Assembly (NCBI GenBank): GCA_002452405.1
Contig: DKFP01000004.1
Coordinates: 186,001 to 250,000, forward strand
DNA from: Deferribacteraceae bacterium UBA6793
GTDB taxonomy: Bacteria > Chrysiogenota > Deferribacteres > Deferribacterales > Geovibrionaceae
Direction of reading: 5' to 3'
DNA: 64,000 nucleotides
The translations under genes and the position numbers were made by a program. This document shows, piece by piece, positions 33,902-42,929 of the stretch. The notes beneath the pieces were generated by a model. That model made no database searches. It was not told where the DNA came from and worked only from the letters and a program-made list of their open reading frames with translations. Numbering within the stretch: the stretch's first letter is position 1; every line of letters begins with the position of its first letter.

Positions 33902-35542
33902 TTATTTTACTGATTTAAGCGCATCTGAAACCACTTTTGCGCGCTCAAAAATATTGTCCACCTTATTTGAGAACTCCTCCATATCATAGCATCTTGTCGG
34001 AAAATCACCATTCTTTACAGACATTCCTGCGGTCTTAAAAAGTCCCTTTCCCAAATCAGCCGACCCGATAAAACTAAGCGGTGTTGCACCCTGAAGGAGT
34101 TTCACATAATTACCGATACTTGTAAATGCCTCGTTTACATTTTCATATTTGCTGCTGTCCGGAAACTCTTTCACTATATTTCCTTTATTCAAAATCACTC
34201 TGGCAGTGTACGTGTCGGAACCTCTGGTATTAACTGAATACGATTCATTATTGGAAAGGTCGCTGAATTTTTTCCTCTTAATAATAACCCTGCCCTCCCC
34301 GCTCATTTCTCCGGCAGAGTTGGTATAACCGTCAAACACATAAAAATTGTCATCGTCCTGAGTGTATAGATATGCGGGACCCGACGAAGGTTGCATCCAT
34401 CCCTTGAAATTCATATATGCTTCCATACCAAAGAAAATTCGGGGTTTTATATGGATGTCTCTTCTTGTTGCGCTTTCTGTCACAGTTATTTTTGCCCAGG
34501 AAAGGGTCGGTTTATATATATAAATCCTACCCGGAACAAAAACATTGTTCTTATATTCCGAAACCATACGGGTACAGTCGGCACGCTCTGTTACAACAGT
34601 CCCGTTAGCTTTCCGGTTAGTAAAATCTCCTGTCAGGGAAACAATAGGATTAGACTGAGAGGATATCCTGTACGGAGGAATAAGGTAATATCTATAGTAA
34701 TCATCAGTAATTATTTTCCCTTTACCTTCAGGTATTCCGTTAACCACCTCACCCACATACACAGGCATGGCATTTTCATCGAACAGTGTGCCGTTGCCCT
34801 GCATTTTGTCATCTTTAAAATCCCCAAGGTAATACGGGATATTAACGACAATGGCATTTCTGGCAGCATCCGTAAGAACATTCTTTTTCTGCTGATTTAA
34901 CATTGGGTAGTAACCCTGTGATGCAGGTTCGAAGTCATAATACTTCTCCCTGAGAAACGCAGTATAATTGGCGGGTCGTTTATTATTTGTGTCAGTATGA
35001 CCCAGAATCAGCGCAAGCGAGTTTCTGTTTTCATCTCTCCATTCTGGAAACCGTTTTTCGAGATCAGCTACCTGGTTTAGCTGAAATTCAACAATACTGC
35101 TGTATTTTACCTGTCTGGTCAGATAACCTTTTCCCTCTCTCTTCCCAGCCTTAAAGTTGCCTACATATACGGGAAATCTGTCTTTTGCCCCATTGAAAAC
35201 AGATACGGAGTATCCGCTCTTTACTGCATACACACTGCCCTGCCCTTCAGCCATGCCCTTTTCGTCACATTTTCCGTAATAAACATACTCACCTGATGCC
35301 ACTTTTTTATTAATCTGAACATCGCTGAAAATACATTTTACAGGCTGCGTACTCATATACCCTATTTCTGTCATGGAAATAAATGTGCTATACTCAGTAT
35401 ATGCATCAGGAGTCATTACCGTTCTCCATTGGGTCATAATCATATCCGATGATGTTTTCGGTACTGAACTTCCCATCATTGCGGGTCCGGCAACACATCC
35501 GGAAACCAAAAGCAATAATGATAATACTGTTAATCTAAACAT
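33902..35542 (-). CDS. MORN-repeat lipoprotein
   Basis: A 546-residue lipoprotein with lipobox LVSGC (Cys16). At least three MORN-type repeats are visible: YVGNFKAGKREGKGYL (about residue 126), YLGDFKDDKMQGNGTL (about 239) and YVGEVVNGIPEGKGKI (about 260), plus weaker ones such as YYGKCDEKGMAEGQGSVY and FDGYTNSAGEMSGEGRVI. MORN repeats are beta-hairpin modules for protein or lipid contacts. A GGAGG site precedes the ATG. The gene is divergent from the sigma-factor operon with 100 bases between, and so probably shares its control. Confidence 0.85.
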   Translation of the reverse strand: MFRLTVLSLLLLVSGCVAGPAMMGSSVPKTSSDMIMTQWRTVMTPDAYTEYSTFISMTEIGYMSTQPVKCIFSDVQINKKVASGEYVYYGKCDEKGMAEGQGSVYAVKSGYSVSVFNGAKDRFPVYVGNFKAGKREGKGYLTRQVKYSSIVEFQLNQVADLEKRFPEWRDENRNSLALILGHTDTNNKRPANYTAFLREKYYDFEPASQGYYPMLNQQKKNVLTDAARNAIVVNIPYYLGDFKDDKMQGNGTLFDENAMPVYVGEVVNGIPEGKGKIITDDYYRYYLIPPYRISSQSNPIVSLTGDFTNRKANGTVVTERADCTRMVSEYKNNVFVPGRIYIYKPTLSWAKITVTESATRRDIHIKPRIFFGMEAYMNFKGWMQPSSGPAYLYTQDDDNFYVFDGYTNSAGEMSGEGRVIIKRKKFSDLSNNESYSVNTRGSDTYTARVILNKGNIVKEFPDSSKYENVNEAFTSIGNYVKLLQGATPLSFIGSADLGKGLFKTAGMSVKNGDFPTRCYDMEEFSNKVDNIFERAKVVSDALKSVK

Positions 35543-35599
35543 GTCGTTTCCTCCGATAATTATTTATATACGGACGGATTTAAAACAAAAAATTTTCCG

Positions 35600-35619
35600 T
35601 TATGTTATAATTAACATAA
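35600..35619. promoter_or_regulatory. Palindrome over a -10-like box before the sigma operon
   Basis: TTATGTTA (35600-35607) and TAACATAA (35612-35619) are perfect 8-bp arms separated by four bases. TATAAT (35606-35611) lies inside. It is in the divergent space between the MORN lipoprotein and the sigma-factor gene, so a regulator binding here could control both directions. Confidence 0.5.
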
Positions 35620-35690
35620 ATTATCGTTGAGAATATTTATGAACCGTGAGATTATCAGAGTCATATTTTCACAAACGCGGTTACAGTCTT

Positions 35691-36455
35691 ATGGGAAAAA
35701 AATTTCTTTTTCATGATATAGATGTCTATCAATATACCTATGACAGGGTGCTTGAACTCTGCCGTTCCAGAGACATGGTAGAAAACTATGACAATATTTT
35801 TGCTGACGTAATCTCAAATATCTATATTAAACGTCACAAACTAAATAGTTTCGAATCTAAAAGTTCACCTGAAACCTTTTTGACATCTATAATCAGAAAC
35901 GCTTTTTTGGATATTTTAAGAAAGAATATCGGCAGATACCAGCCGTCGGCTCAAGCGAAAAAATTCGGTCAAACAGGCATAAAAACTGAAAAATACATTG
36001 TTTATTATGACTTAAATCCGGAACAGATTTTTGAGAAGATCTCTCAAACCGACCCAAACGTATCACAGGATGAGATAAATTCTATTTTTGCTTCCCTCAC
36101 TGCCAATCATTTAATAAAAAAAACACATGTATGCATTGATGATTTCCCAAATCTTGCCTCTGAAAATCATGACCTAGAGACGTCTATACAGCAAAAGCGT
36201 AAAGAGGTCATTATGAAAAAGGTAAGCGAAATTCTGGCAGACATAATTTCCTGTCACTCCGGCAGTGAAAAACTCATACTAAGTATGCGTTTTAACGATG
36301 AAGAAAGCATAGCCAATATCTCTTCTTTTCTCAGTGTTGATAAAAAAGAGATAACAAAACTAATCGATAACGCAAAAAAAGAACTAAAAAAACGTCTAGA
36401 GGCAGAGAATATTGACAAGGAAAAGATAAAAGATTACTTTTCTGACAGGGATTAA
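35691..36455 (+). CDS. ECF-like sigma-70 family RNA polymerase sigma factor
   Basis: A 254-residue sigma factor, longer than usual ECF factors. Region 2 is seen as YDNIFADVISNIYIKRHK and SPETFLTSIIRNAFLDILRK; an insert of about 90 residues follows, then region 4: SEKLILSMRFNDEESIANISSFLSVDKKEITKLI, read as SMRFNDEESIANISSFL plus IDNAKKELKKRLE. The ATG at 35691 has no clear ribosome site; a GTG at 35646 is an alternative. A 25-codon leader frame (35639-35716) overlaps the start. It is 1 base upstream of its anti-sigma gene and very probably drives this locus. Confidence 0.85.
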   Translation: MGKKFLFHDIDVYQYTYDRVLELCRSRDMVENYDNIFADVISNIYIKRHKLNSFESKSSPETFLTSIIRNAFLDILRKNIGRYQPSAQAKKFGQTGIKTEKYIVYYDLNPEQIFEKISQTDPNVSQDEINSIFASLTANHLIKKTHVCIDDFPNLASENHDLETSIQQKRKEVIMKKVSEILADIISCHSGSEKLILSMRFNDEESIANISSFLSVDKKEITKLIDNAKKELKKRLEAENIDKEKIKDYFSDRD

Positions 36456-36456
36456 T

Positions 36457-37221
36457 ATGAGCGATAACGATATAAACGAAATATTTAAATACCATTTTAA
36501 AAACAATAAACCGAAATCAGAATGTTATAGCCTTGATACCTTGTCTGATTTTGCCAATGGAAAACTCAGCAAAGAAAAAAGCGATGCTGTGGCTGAGCAT
36601 ATGGCGTACTGCTCCACATGCAGAAGAATATTTACAAACCTGAGTGTTGCCAGAAAAAAGAATAAGGTAAAAAAACTTGTTATAACATCAATAACAGCAG
36701 CAGCTTCCATATTTGTTGCTTTGGGAGCCTACCTCTATACTTCCTCTCACAAAAATGTTGTTGCCGCAAATGATAAACATAGCTCTGTTTTCAGTTTTGC
36801 CGGAGGCAACGAGGTATCGGTTATTCCGGTAAAAATCGGCATCATGGTTCGACAGGCTGAAAAAGGCGATGAATCTGCTGATGCAAAAATTGAAACATAT
36901 GTAACAAAACTCAAAGATTCCGGCACATGTGAAGTCACATTTAAAGGTGAATATAGCTTCGACAACGCGATATCCGACAAAAAGGAGTGCGAGACACTCT
37001 TCAAAATAGGCTATTATTCAGAATCCATCTCCGATGACAACACAAATCAGTATGCAACCGATAATAAAGAAGCGATATGCAGTGTATTGCCGTATGCAGC
37101 AGATGACCCCCTGTCAACTCTGACAGAAGATCTTAATAGTAAAATATGTAACGGAAAACCTGCAAAAGCCGATGAAATACGGGAGTCTGCCAATAAAATC
37201 ATTACTTATGTGCAGGATTAG
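36457..37221 (+). CDS. Zinc-finger membrane anti-sigma factor
   Basis: A 254-residue inner-membrane protein. The cytoplasmic part carries the ZAS zinc motif HMAYCSTC (His48, Cys52, Cys55), typical of anti-sigma factors that hold an ECF sigma factor. One TM helix (residues about 73-95, VITSITAAASIFVALGAYLY) is followed by a periplasmic domain of about 155 residues with three Cys. It starts 1 base after the sigma gene. Release of the sigma factor would need a signal sensed by the periplasmic domain or proteolysis. Confidence 0.87.
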   Translation: MSDNDINEIFKYHFKNNKPKSECYSLDTLSDFANGKLSKEKSDAVAEHMAYCSTCRRIFTNLSVARKKNKVKKLVITSITAAASIFVALGAYLYTSSHKNVVAANDKHSSVFSFAGGNEVSVIPVKIGIMVRQAEKGDESADAKIETYVTKLKDSGTCEVTFKGEYSFDNAISDKKECETLFKIGYYSESISDDNTNQYATDNKEAICSVLPYAADDPLSTLTEDLNSKICNGKPAKADEIRESANKIITYVQD

Positions 37222-38872
37222 CCACTACGCTCTTTTTCTATGCATCATTTTTTTCTTTAATCCGTTGCCATACGCCTATGACACCCCCAAAAACCATGGA
37301 GAGTGGTGGGCAGATACCTTCGGTGCTTTTTCTCCGAACGAAAATAACTCAACTATCAATATTTACTCCATCTTTGAGCGTGTTATGGATGCCGCAGACA
37401 AACAATCCAACAGATCCCCGTCTCTGATCATCTTAAAAAAATACAAAAAACCCGCGGCGTTTTCACTGTCCGACGGAACCGTGGTTTTGAGCTCGGAACT
37501 GATAGAAACAATAAACAAAAATATCAGCGCACACCACAGGGACTCCGTATTGGCATTTATCATCGGGCATGAACTCGCACACCTTTCCAATGACGATTTC
37601 TGGAACTGGGAAGCGTTCTCTAAGACACAGGATAAGTCATTTCTGCCGGAAGCCAAAACTTACTCAGACAAAGAAAAACAGGCAGATTATTATGGGCTTT
37701 TGTATATGACGATGGCCGGTTATGATCCCTTATACATGCTGAATGAAAAGCACCTTTCAAAGATATTCAGTAGTCTGCAAAACAACACAACATCTTCACA
37801 CCCGACTGGAGACGAGAGGGCTGAGAAACTTATAACTCAAATCAAGCCGCTGATCAAAGAAACAATGCTCTTCAATGTGGGTGTACGACTTTACCAAATG
37901 CGGCGCTATGATGAGGCTGAAAAGATTTTTGACAGGATTGCAAATTCATTCCCGTCGAGAGAGATATACAGCAACATGGGAATGTGCAGCTACATGAAAG
38001 CGCTATACATCATGAGAAACTGCGCCGACTTTAACAGATTCTATACAGCTACATCATTTGGTACGTCCACTTTAGCAGAGAATCTGAGATCAGGTGGACA
38101 AGATTGCAGAAAAACATCGACCTTTGAGGATAATATCAAAAATACTGTCAACTATCTTTCTGTTGCTTATGAAAAAGATAAATCCTATCTGCCATCCGGC
38201 GTCAATCTTACATCAGCTTTAATTATATCCGGCAAATACTACAAAGCACTTGGAATCGCAGATGAAATTCTGGAAAGATTTCCTGAAAGCAGTGAAGCAA
38301 TTAATAATAAAAACATCGCACTTTATTTATCCAGCGCCGCAAATTCGGATACTGTTCTGGAATCTCTGAACAGTCTTGCGAAAAAACCGATACCGTATCC
38401 GCCAGCTCTTTTTAACATAGCGACCATTTATAACGATTTAAAAATAAAAGACCGGTCTAATCTGTATTTCAAACTTTACATAGAATCCGGCGATTCTTCT
38501 TTCTATTCCGATAAAGCATATCTGCACACCGGAATTAAGAGGACCAAAACCCGAATAAGCCGGCATCCGGTTGCACCTCCTCTGCCTCTGGGAAAAGTTT
38601 CCAACTCCACCAAGAATATACTTAAAAAATTTATAAAAACAGATTTTGAAACAGGAAATTTCAGCGGCTCTTTCTACACCGATGGCGATACAAAAATTCT
38701 GACCATTGGCAATTATATTGAATATGTGGACTTTACCACCAAAAAACTCAGGGTGTCAGATATAATAAAAACATATGGAAAACCTATATCAAAAAGTAAC
38801 GAGCACATGTCATGGAATAACTTCAGCATTGATACCAAAAATAATAATGTTCTGCGCATAGTCTTATATTGA
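37208..38872 (+). CDS. Exported M48-family metalloprotease with TPR-like repeats (BepA-like layout)
   Basis: A 554-residue protein. The start MCRISHYALFLCIIFFFNPLPYAYD is a signal peptide; the ATG at 37208 overlaps the end of the anti-sigma gene by 14 bases. The zinc site is IIGHELAHLSNDD (His121, Glu122, His125), with a third ligand probably in KEKQADYYGLLYM. The C-terminal part (about 220-480) has TPR-like helices (GVRLYQMRRYDEAEKIFDRIANSFP, LIISGKYYKALGIADEILERFPE, given here as separate stretches). E. coli BepA, which has M48 plus TPR, repairs or degrades outer-membrane proteins; a similar role is inferred. Confidence 0.85.
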   Translation: MCRISHYALFLCIIFFFNPLPYAYDTPKNHGEWWADTFGAFSPNENNSTINIYSIFERVMDAADKQSNRSPSLIILKKYKKPAAFSLSDGTVVLSSELIETINKNISAHHRDSVLAFIIGHELAHLSNDDFWNWEAFSKTQDKSFLPEAKTYSDKEKQADYYGLLYMTMAGYDPLYMLNEKHLSKIFSSLQNNTTSSHPTGDERAEKLITQIKPLIKETMLFNVGVRLYQMRRYDEAEKIFDRIANSFPSREIYSNMGMCSYMKALYIMRNCADFNRFYTATSFGTSTLAENLRSGGQDCRKTSTFEDNIKNTVNYLSVAYEKDKSYLPSGVNLTSALIISGKYYKALGIADEILERFPESSEAINNKNIALYLSSAANSDTVLESLNSLAKKPIPYPPALFNIATIYNDLKIKDRSNLYFKLYIESGDSSFYSDKAYLHTGIKRTKTRISRHPVAPPLPLGKVSNSTKNILKKFIKTDFETGNFSGSFYTDGDTKILTIGNYIEYVDFTTKKLRVSDIIKTYGKPISKSNEHMSWNNFSIDTKNNNVLRIVLY

Positions 38873-38884
38873 ATAAGGACCGCG

Positions 38885-41755
38885 ATGAAAATATCTAAGA
38901 CAATAATATCTGTTTTTCTTCTGATACTTATAGCAAATGCAGGCTTTACGGAAGAGATGGATATTAAATACAAAATAAATCTGCAAATATCAAAAGGTAT
39001 TGAACTGATTTACGCCAAAAAATTCAATCAGGCAATTACGATTTTTAATGATCAATTGGAATTTCTGAATAGTTTACCGGAAGCAGATCAAAATGAAACA
39101 GCAGAGAGAATATACAAGTTATTGGGCAGCGCCTATCAAATGAATAACGATTACCAAAACGCTGAGATTGCATTTGAAAATGCATTACAAGCATCCGAAC
39201 CATTCAGTGAAAACAGAATAGTCTTGCTTAAAGCACTTGTTTTAATTAACCGTATTGTTGGAAATACTTCAAAAGAAAAAATTTATGAAGAAGAAATCAC
39301 AGACATCAATCAAATTGAGTCAGTCATTGATGTACTTGGTGTGGCAGGTATTTTTTTAATTTTAGGAGACTCCTTTTATAGCGAAAATGACTATTTTAGT
39401 GCAGAAATGGCTTATTTAGAAGGTCTGAAGCTATATGAAGAGGAAAGCGGTACAAAAGCGAATATCTCATCTCAAGAGGACATAATGAAAAATGTCAGCA
39501 TTTTCTCCGAAATTGCTCTTAGATGCGCAAATCTTTATGAAATCGTCGGCAAGTCAGATGAGGCAGAAGAAATGCATAATAAGAACATTAATATCAATAA
39601 AACAGCTTTCGGGGAAAACAGTACCGAAGTTCTTACGCAACTGGTCAAAATTTTAAAATTTTATCGTTTGAATAACCATACTGAAAAATCATTGAAAACG
39701 GCAGATGATATTAAAAATATATTTAAAACGTATGAAAAAAAAGAAGAAATATATGATAACGTAGATTTTTTAATTAATTATGTAAACTTACGCGATATAC
39801 TGGGAGACCACAAATTAGCTAATAGTTTTTTCCCTAAACTGATAAACGCGTCAGATAGCGGCAGCAATTTGTCCAATAGCACAATGAGAGATGTTTATCA
39901 TTATTATGCAGAGTCACTTTACCATGCAAAAAAATATCAACAAGCCAAAAAGATTCAAAATATTGTGCTGACTCAAATAATTAAACAATACGGCGCAGAC
40001 AGCTACGAAACTGAAAATGCATACAGAACACTGGGTAGCATATATCAAAATCTTAACGATCATCAAAAGGCATATTCTTCTTTTAAAAAAAGCATGGAAA
40101 TAAATATCAACAGAATAGACAGAGCTATTTTGCTAATGTCTGAAACAGACAAACTTGCTTTAATAATTAATAATTCAGCAATATCAGCAATCATATCAGA
40201 ACATTTAAATCACAATCCAAAAAATAACAAAGAAGCTGAGGAAATTCTTAATTTCTGGTTAAAGATCAAAGGAGTAGCTTTTAACTCCCAAAGCAATTAT
40301 CTACTGGCAACCCAATATATAAACAAATTGGAAAACAAACAAAAATTCGATCATTACATTGCAATGAGACGAAATTATGCAGAATTATTCCATTCTACTT
40401 TCACTAATAATGACGTTAAAAATAAACAACTAAAAAATCTGCAAAATCAAATTGATAAAATCCAGACAGAACTCATTGTGAAGAATGAAGCTCCTATAAA
40501 AAATATTCAATCACATCAAATCAATACATTAACAATATCAAAGAAGTTAGCTTCCACGAATGATAAATGTATTTATATTGATTACGCCTATATCACAAGT
40601 GACATCAATTCGACGAACGAGAATAAAAGGATAGTTGTCGCATTCGTTCTGGATCCGGAAACATCTCATGTTAACATTGTTAACCTGGGATCGGCTGATA
40701 TAATTGATAAAAGCATTGGCGAATTCAAATTTTTGCAAAACGAACGGGCAGAAAAAGGAATCAGAATTTCTCATGGAAAAGAATCAAAAATTCTTTCCGA
40801 TTTGTACAGGCTTCTTTTTGAACCGCTGGAAATGTACACCGCAGGAGTAAAAAGGCTATACGTCAATCCGGACGGAGGAATTAACTTACTTCCTCTGGAT
40901 ATACTTATTGATTCGCAGGACAAGTATCTTCTTAACAGATTCCGGATAAGCTATATATTATCGGGAAATGATATAATGAAATTCGGCGAACACACGGAAT
41001 CAGCCAATACTGCATTAATAGTATACAACCCTGATTTTGATGCTGAATACAAAGAAACAAACGACAAAAAAGATCAAAAAATACGCTCGTGGGATGTTTC
41101 AAATATACCTACATACAATCTGGATGGGACAATAAAAGAAGCGGAGGAAGTTGATCAAATACTCAATAAGTATAATTACAATGTGACCCTTGCCTCAGGA
41201 AAAGATGCAAATGAACAAACAGTATTCAATGCAGACAGCAATAAAATTGTTCATATAGCCACACATGGCTTTTTTATAGAAAACAACTTACATGCAATAG
41301 ATAGCAGTAGCCTTTCATACTATATAACAAATTTTGCAGATGAAAATCCAATGCTGTATTCGGGTCTTGTTCTGGCTGGAGCCAGAAAATCCATAGCAAA
41401 TGGAAAGGCTGTCGGACTTATGAGTTCGGATAAAATAATAGGAATCAACTTGAAAAATACTGACATGGTTGTCCTGTCTGCCTGCGAAACCGGCATTGGA
41501 AGCATCCAAAGAGGAGAAGGAGTATTTGGTCTCAAAAGGGCATTTCTTATGAGCGGCGCAAAAACTGTCCTGTCAAGCAACTGGAAGATAAGTGATGAAG
41601 TTACAGCTGAATTTATGAAAATATTTTACGAAAAGATGTTAAGCAGCAAATATGACAAAGCTGAAGCATTATATATGACTAAAAATGAAATGCGAAAAAG
41701 ATATCCGGAACCTTTCTATTGGGCGTCATTTTCTTTGACAGGAAATCCCGGATAA
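38885..41755 (+). CDS. Exported TPR-CHAT caspase-like protease
   Basis: A 956-residue protein. A signal peptide MKISKTIISVFLLILIANAGF is followed by TPR-like repeats (about residues 25-420, e.g. KLLGSAYQMNNDYQNAEIAFENAL), a linker, and a C-terminal CHAT domain (about 580-955). The dyad is His794 in VHIATHGFF and Cys867 in VLSACETGIG; the sequence GEGVFGLKRAFLMSGAKTV follows as in active CHAT enzymes. CHAT is a caspase/separase-like cysteine protease found in programmed-death and conflict systems. It ends the sigma operon, 12 bases after the M48 gene. Confidence 0.9.
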   Translation: MKISKTIISVFLLILIANAGFTEEMDIKYKINLQISKGIELIYAKKFNQAITIFNDQLEFLNSLPEADQNETAERIYKLLGSAYQMNNDYQNAEIAFENALQASEPFSENRIVLLKALVLINRIVGNTSKEKIYEEEITDINQIESVIDVLGVAGIFLILGDSFYSENDYFSAEMAYLEGLKLYEEESGTKANISSQEDIMKNVSIFSEIALRCANLYEIVGKSDEAEEMHNKNININKTAFGENSTEVLTQLVKILKFYRLNNHTEKSLKTADDIKNIFKTYEKKEEIYDNVDFLINYVNLRDILGDHKLANSFFPKLINASDSGSNLSNSTMRDVYHYYAESLYHAKKYQQAKKIQNIVLTQIIKQYGADSYETENAYRTLGSIYQNLNDHQKAYSSFKKSMEININRIDRAILLMSETDKLALIINNSAISAIISEHLNHNPKNNKEAEEILNFWLKIKGVAFNSQSNYLLATQYINKLENKQKFDHYIAMRRNYAELFHSTFTNNDVKNKQLKNLQNQIDKIQTELIVKNEAPIKNIQSHQINTLTISKKLASTNDKCIYIDYAYITSDINSTNENKRIVVAFVLDPETSHVNIVNLGSADIIDKSIGEFKFLQNERAEKGIRISHGKESKILSDLYRLLFEPLEMYTAGVKRLYVNPDGGINLLPLDILIDSQDKYLLNRFRISYILSGNDIMKFGEHTESANTALIVYNPDFDAEYKETNDKKDQKIRSWDVSNIPTYNLDGTIKEAEEVDQILNKYNYNVTLASGKDANEQTVFNADSNKIVHIATHGFFIENNLHAIDSSSLSYYITNFADENPMLYSGLVLAGARKSIANGKAVGLMSSDKIIGINLKNTDMVVLSACETGIGSIQRGEGVFGLKRAFLMSGAKTVLSSNWKISDEVTAEFMKIFYEKMLSSKYDKAEALYMTKNEMRKRYPEPFYWASFSLTGNPG

Positions 41756-41804
41756 TTAACAAGCAGCACACCAAAACATTTGTCAATTTCAGAGACAGGA
41801 AAAT

Positions 41805-42281
41805 TTACGCACGTGTCCATTTTCTACGTGCTGCATAAAATGATAATCCGCCGATGAGTGCATATACACATGAAAGCTCAAGAGCTGTGTTTCTGTCCTT
41901 AGGCGTGGCAATGTTTGTGGTGCTTTTCGGGTCATAAAGCACGTTATAAGCTGTTTTCATAGTTTCCGCTGTCTTTTCTTTTGCTGCAGCTTCTGCGCCC
42001 TCTTCTGTTAAATACATGCGGCTTTCATAAAGATTCAGAGTATGTTCTGACACAGCATACTCATTGCCGGCAGGATATTTCATTCTGCTATCAATACTGA
42101 AATAATATACTTTCATCCCGTCTTTAAATTTTTCCGTGATATTGTATTCCGTCTTAGCCGGATATGCTTTGGCAGGCTGGTATTGCATGTAGCTGATCCA
42201 CTGGAAAAGCATTAATAAAGAGCCTGTAACTGAAGCTATGCAAATAAAAAATGCAAAAAACCTGATAACCTTTGGTAGCAT
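41805..42281 (-). CDS. Small membrane protein, 158 aa
   Basis: A 158-residue protein with two hydrophobic helices, near residues 7-28 (FFAFFICIASVTGSLLMLF) and 134-150 (LSCVYALIGGLSFYAA), and between them a soluble extracytoplasmic domain of about 100 residues. Lysines follow the second helix, so both ends are cytoplasmic. Family not recognised. It is convergent with the CHAT gene and divergent from the 42408 operon, and is transcribed alone. There is no clear ribosome site besides AGGGG 9 bases before the ATG. Confidence 0.65.
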   Translation of the reverse strand: MLPKVIRFFAFFICIASVTGSLLMLFQWISYMQYQPAKAYPAKTEYNITEKFKDGMKVYYFSIDSRMKYPAGNEYAVSEHTLNLYESRMYLTEEGAEAAAKEKTAETMKTAYNVLYDPKSTTNIATPKDRNTALELSCVYALIGGLSFYAARRKWTRA

Positions 42282-42407
42282 TATTCAACCCCTATTTATA
42301 ACTATTGTACCATCGTTTGATTTAATATCATGTGAATTATAATTTATGCGAATGATAATTGAATTGAAGGCTGTGAGAGCGTGGTATAAACTCGAAAAGA
42401 GGTGCTT

Positions 42408-42926
42408 ATGAAAAAGCTGGTTCTAATTTTAATGATGTTTATCTGTTCTGTGGTTTATGCAGAAGAGGTTAACCCTGATTTTTTCACCCATGAAGAACTT
42501 TCAGGAATATGGCACAACCAGAAATGGCCACTGCCTCTGCGTGATGCTTTCGGGTTCATCGACATTGGCGAAAAGGATTATGAAACCATATATTTCGTAG
42601 GCGGAAAATATTACGAATTTCTTGCTTCTGATGAAAAGTACCTTCTGCATGATGATGTTAAGATACACAATATCAATGATTATAAACTTGAAGAATCAAA
42701 TATAAATACACAGTGGATAGGTCTTTATTCAGCCCTTAAATGGATATATCTGGGCATTTCTAAAATCACTCCCGCAACAAGTGTTAAGAAAGAGATTGAC
42801 GGAAGGGTACTTATAGATTTACGTCCCGGCGACATGATTCTGACATATTATTCCAATGAGGGTAAGATCGTTTACCGCAAGCAGTTTCGCAAAGTCACAG
42901 CAACTGAAAAGAGCGGTGCGGAGTAA
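42408..42926 (+). CDS. Exported protein of unknown family, 172 aa
   Basis: A 172-residue exported protein (signal MKKLVLILMMFICSVVYA). The start is the ATG at 42408, 3 bases after the AGAGGTG purine stretch that also covers a GTG at 42402. The mature domain (DFFTHEELSGIWHNQKWPLPLRD, then YETIYFVGGKYYEFLASD) shows no match I know. It begins an operon of three genes: 3 bases separate it from the PDZ/S41-like gene. Confidence 0.68.
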   Translation: MKKLVLILMMFICSVVYAEEVNPDFFTHEELSGIWHNQKWPLPLRDAFGFIDIGEKDYETIYFVGGKYYEFLASDEKYLLHDDVKIHNINDYKLEESNINTQWIGLYSALKWIYLGISKITPATSVKKEIDGRVLIDLRPGDMILTYYSNEGKIVYRKQFRKVTATEKSGAE

Positions 42927-42929
42927 TCT

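Noticed and set aside
35639..35716. 25-codon frame before the sigma gene as an independent gene
   Set aside because: No ribosome site better than GAGAA and no protein-like composition; kept only as a possible leader in the findings.
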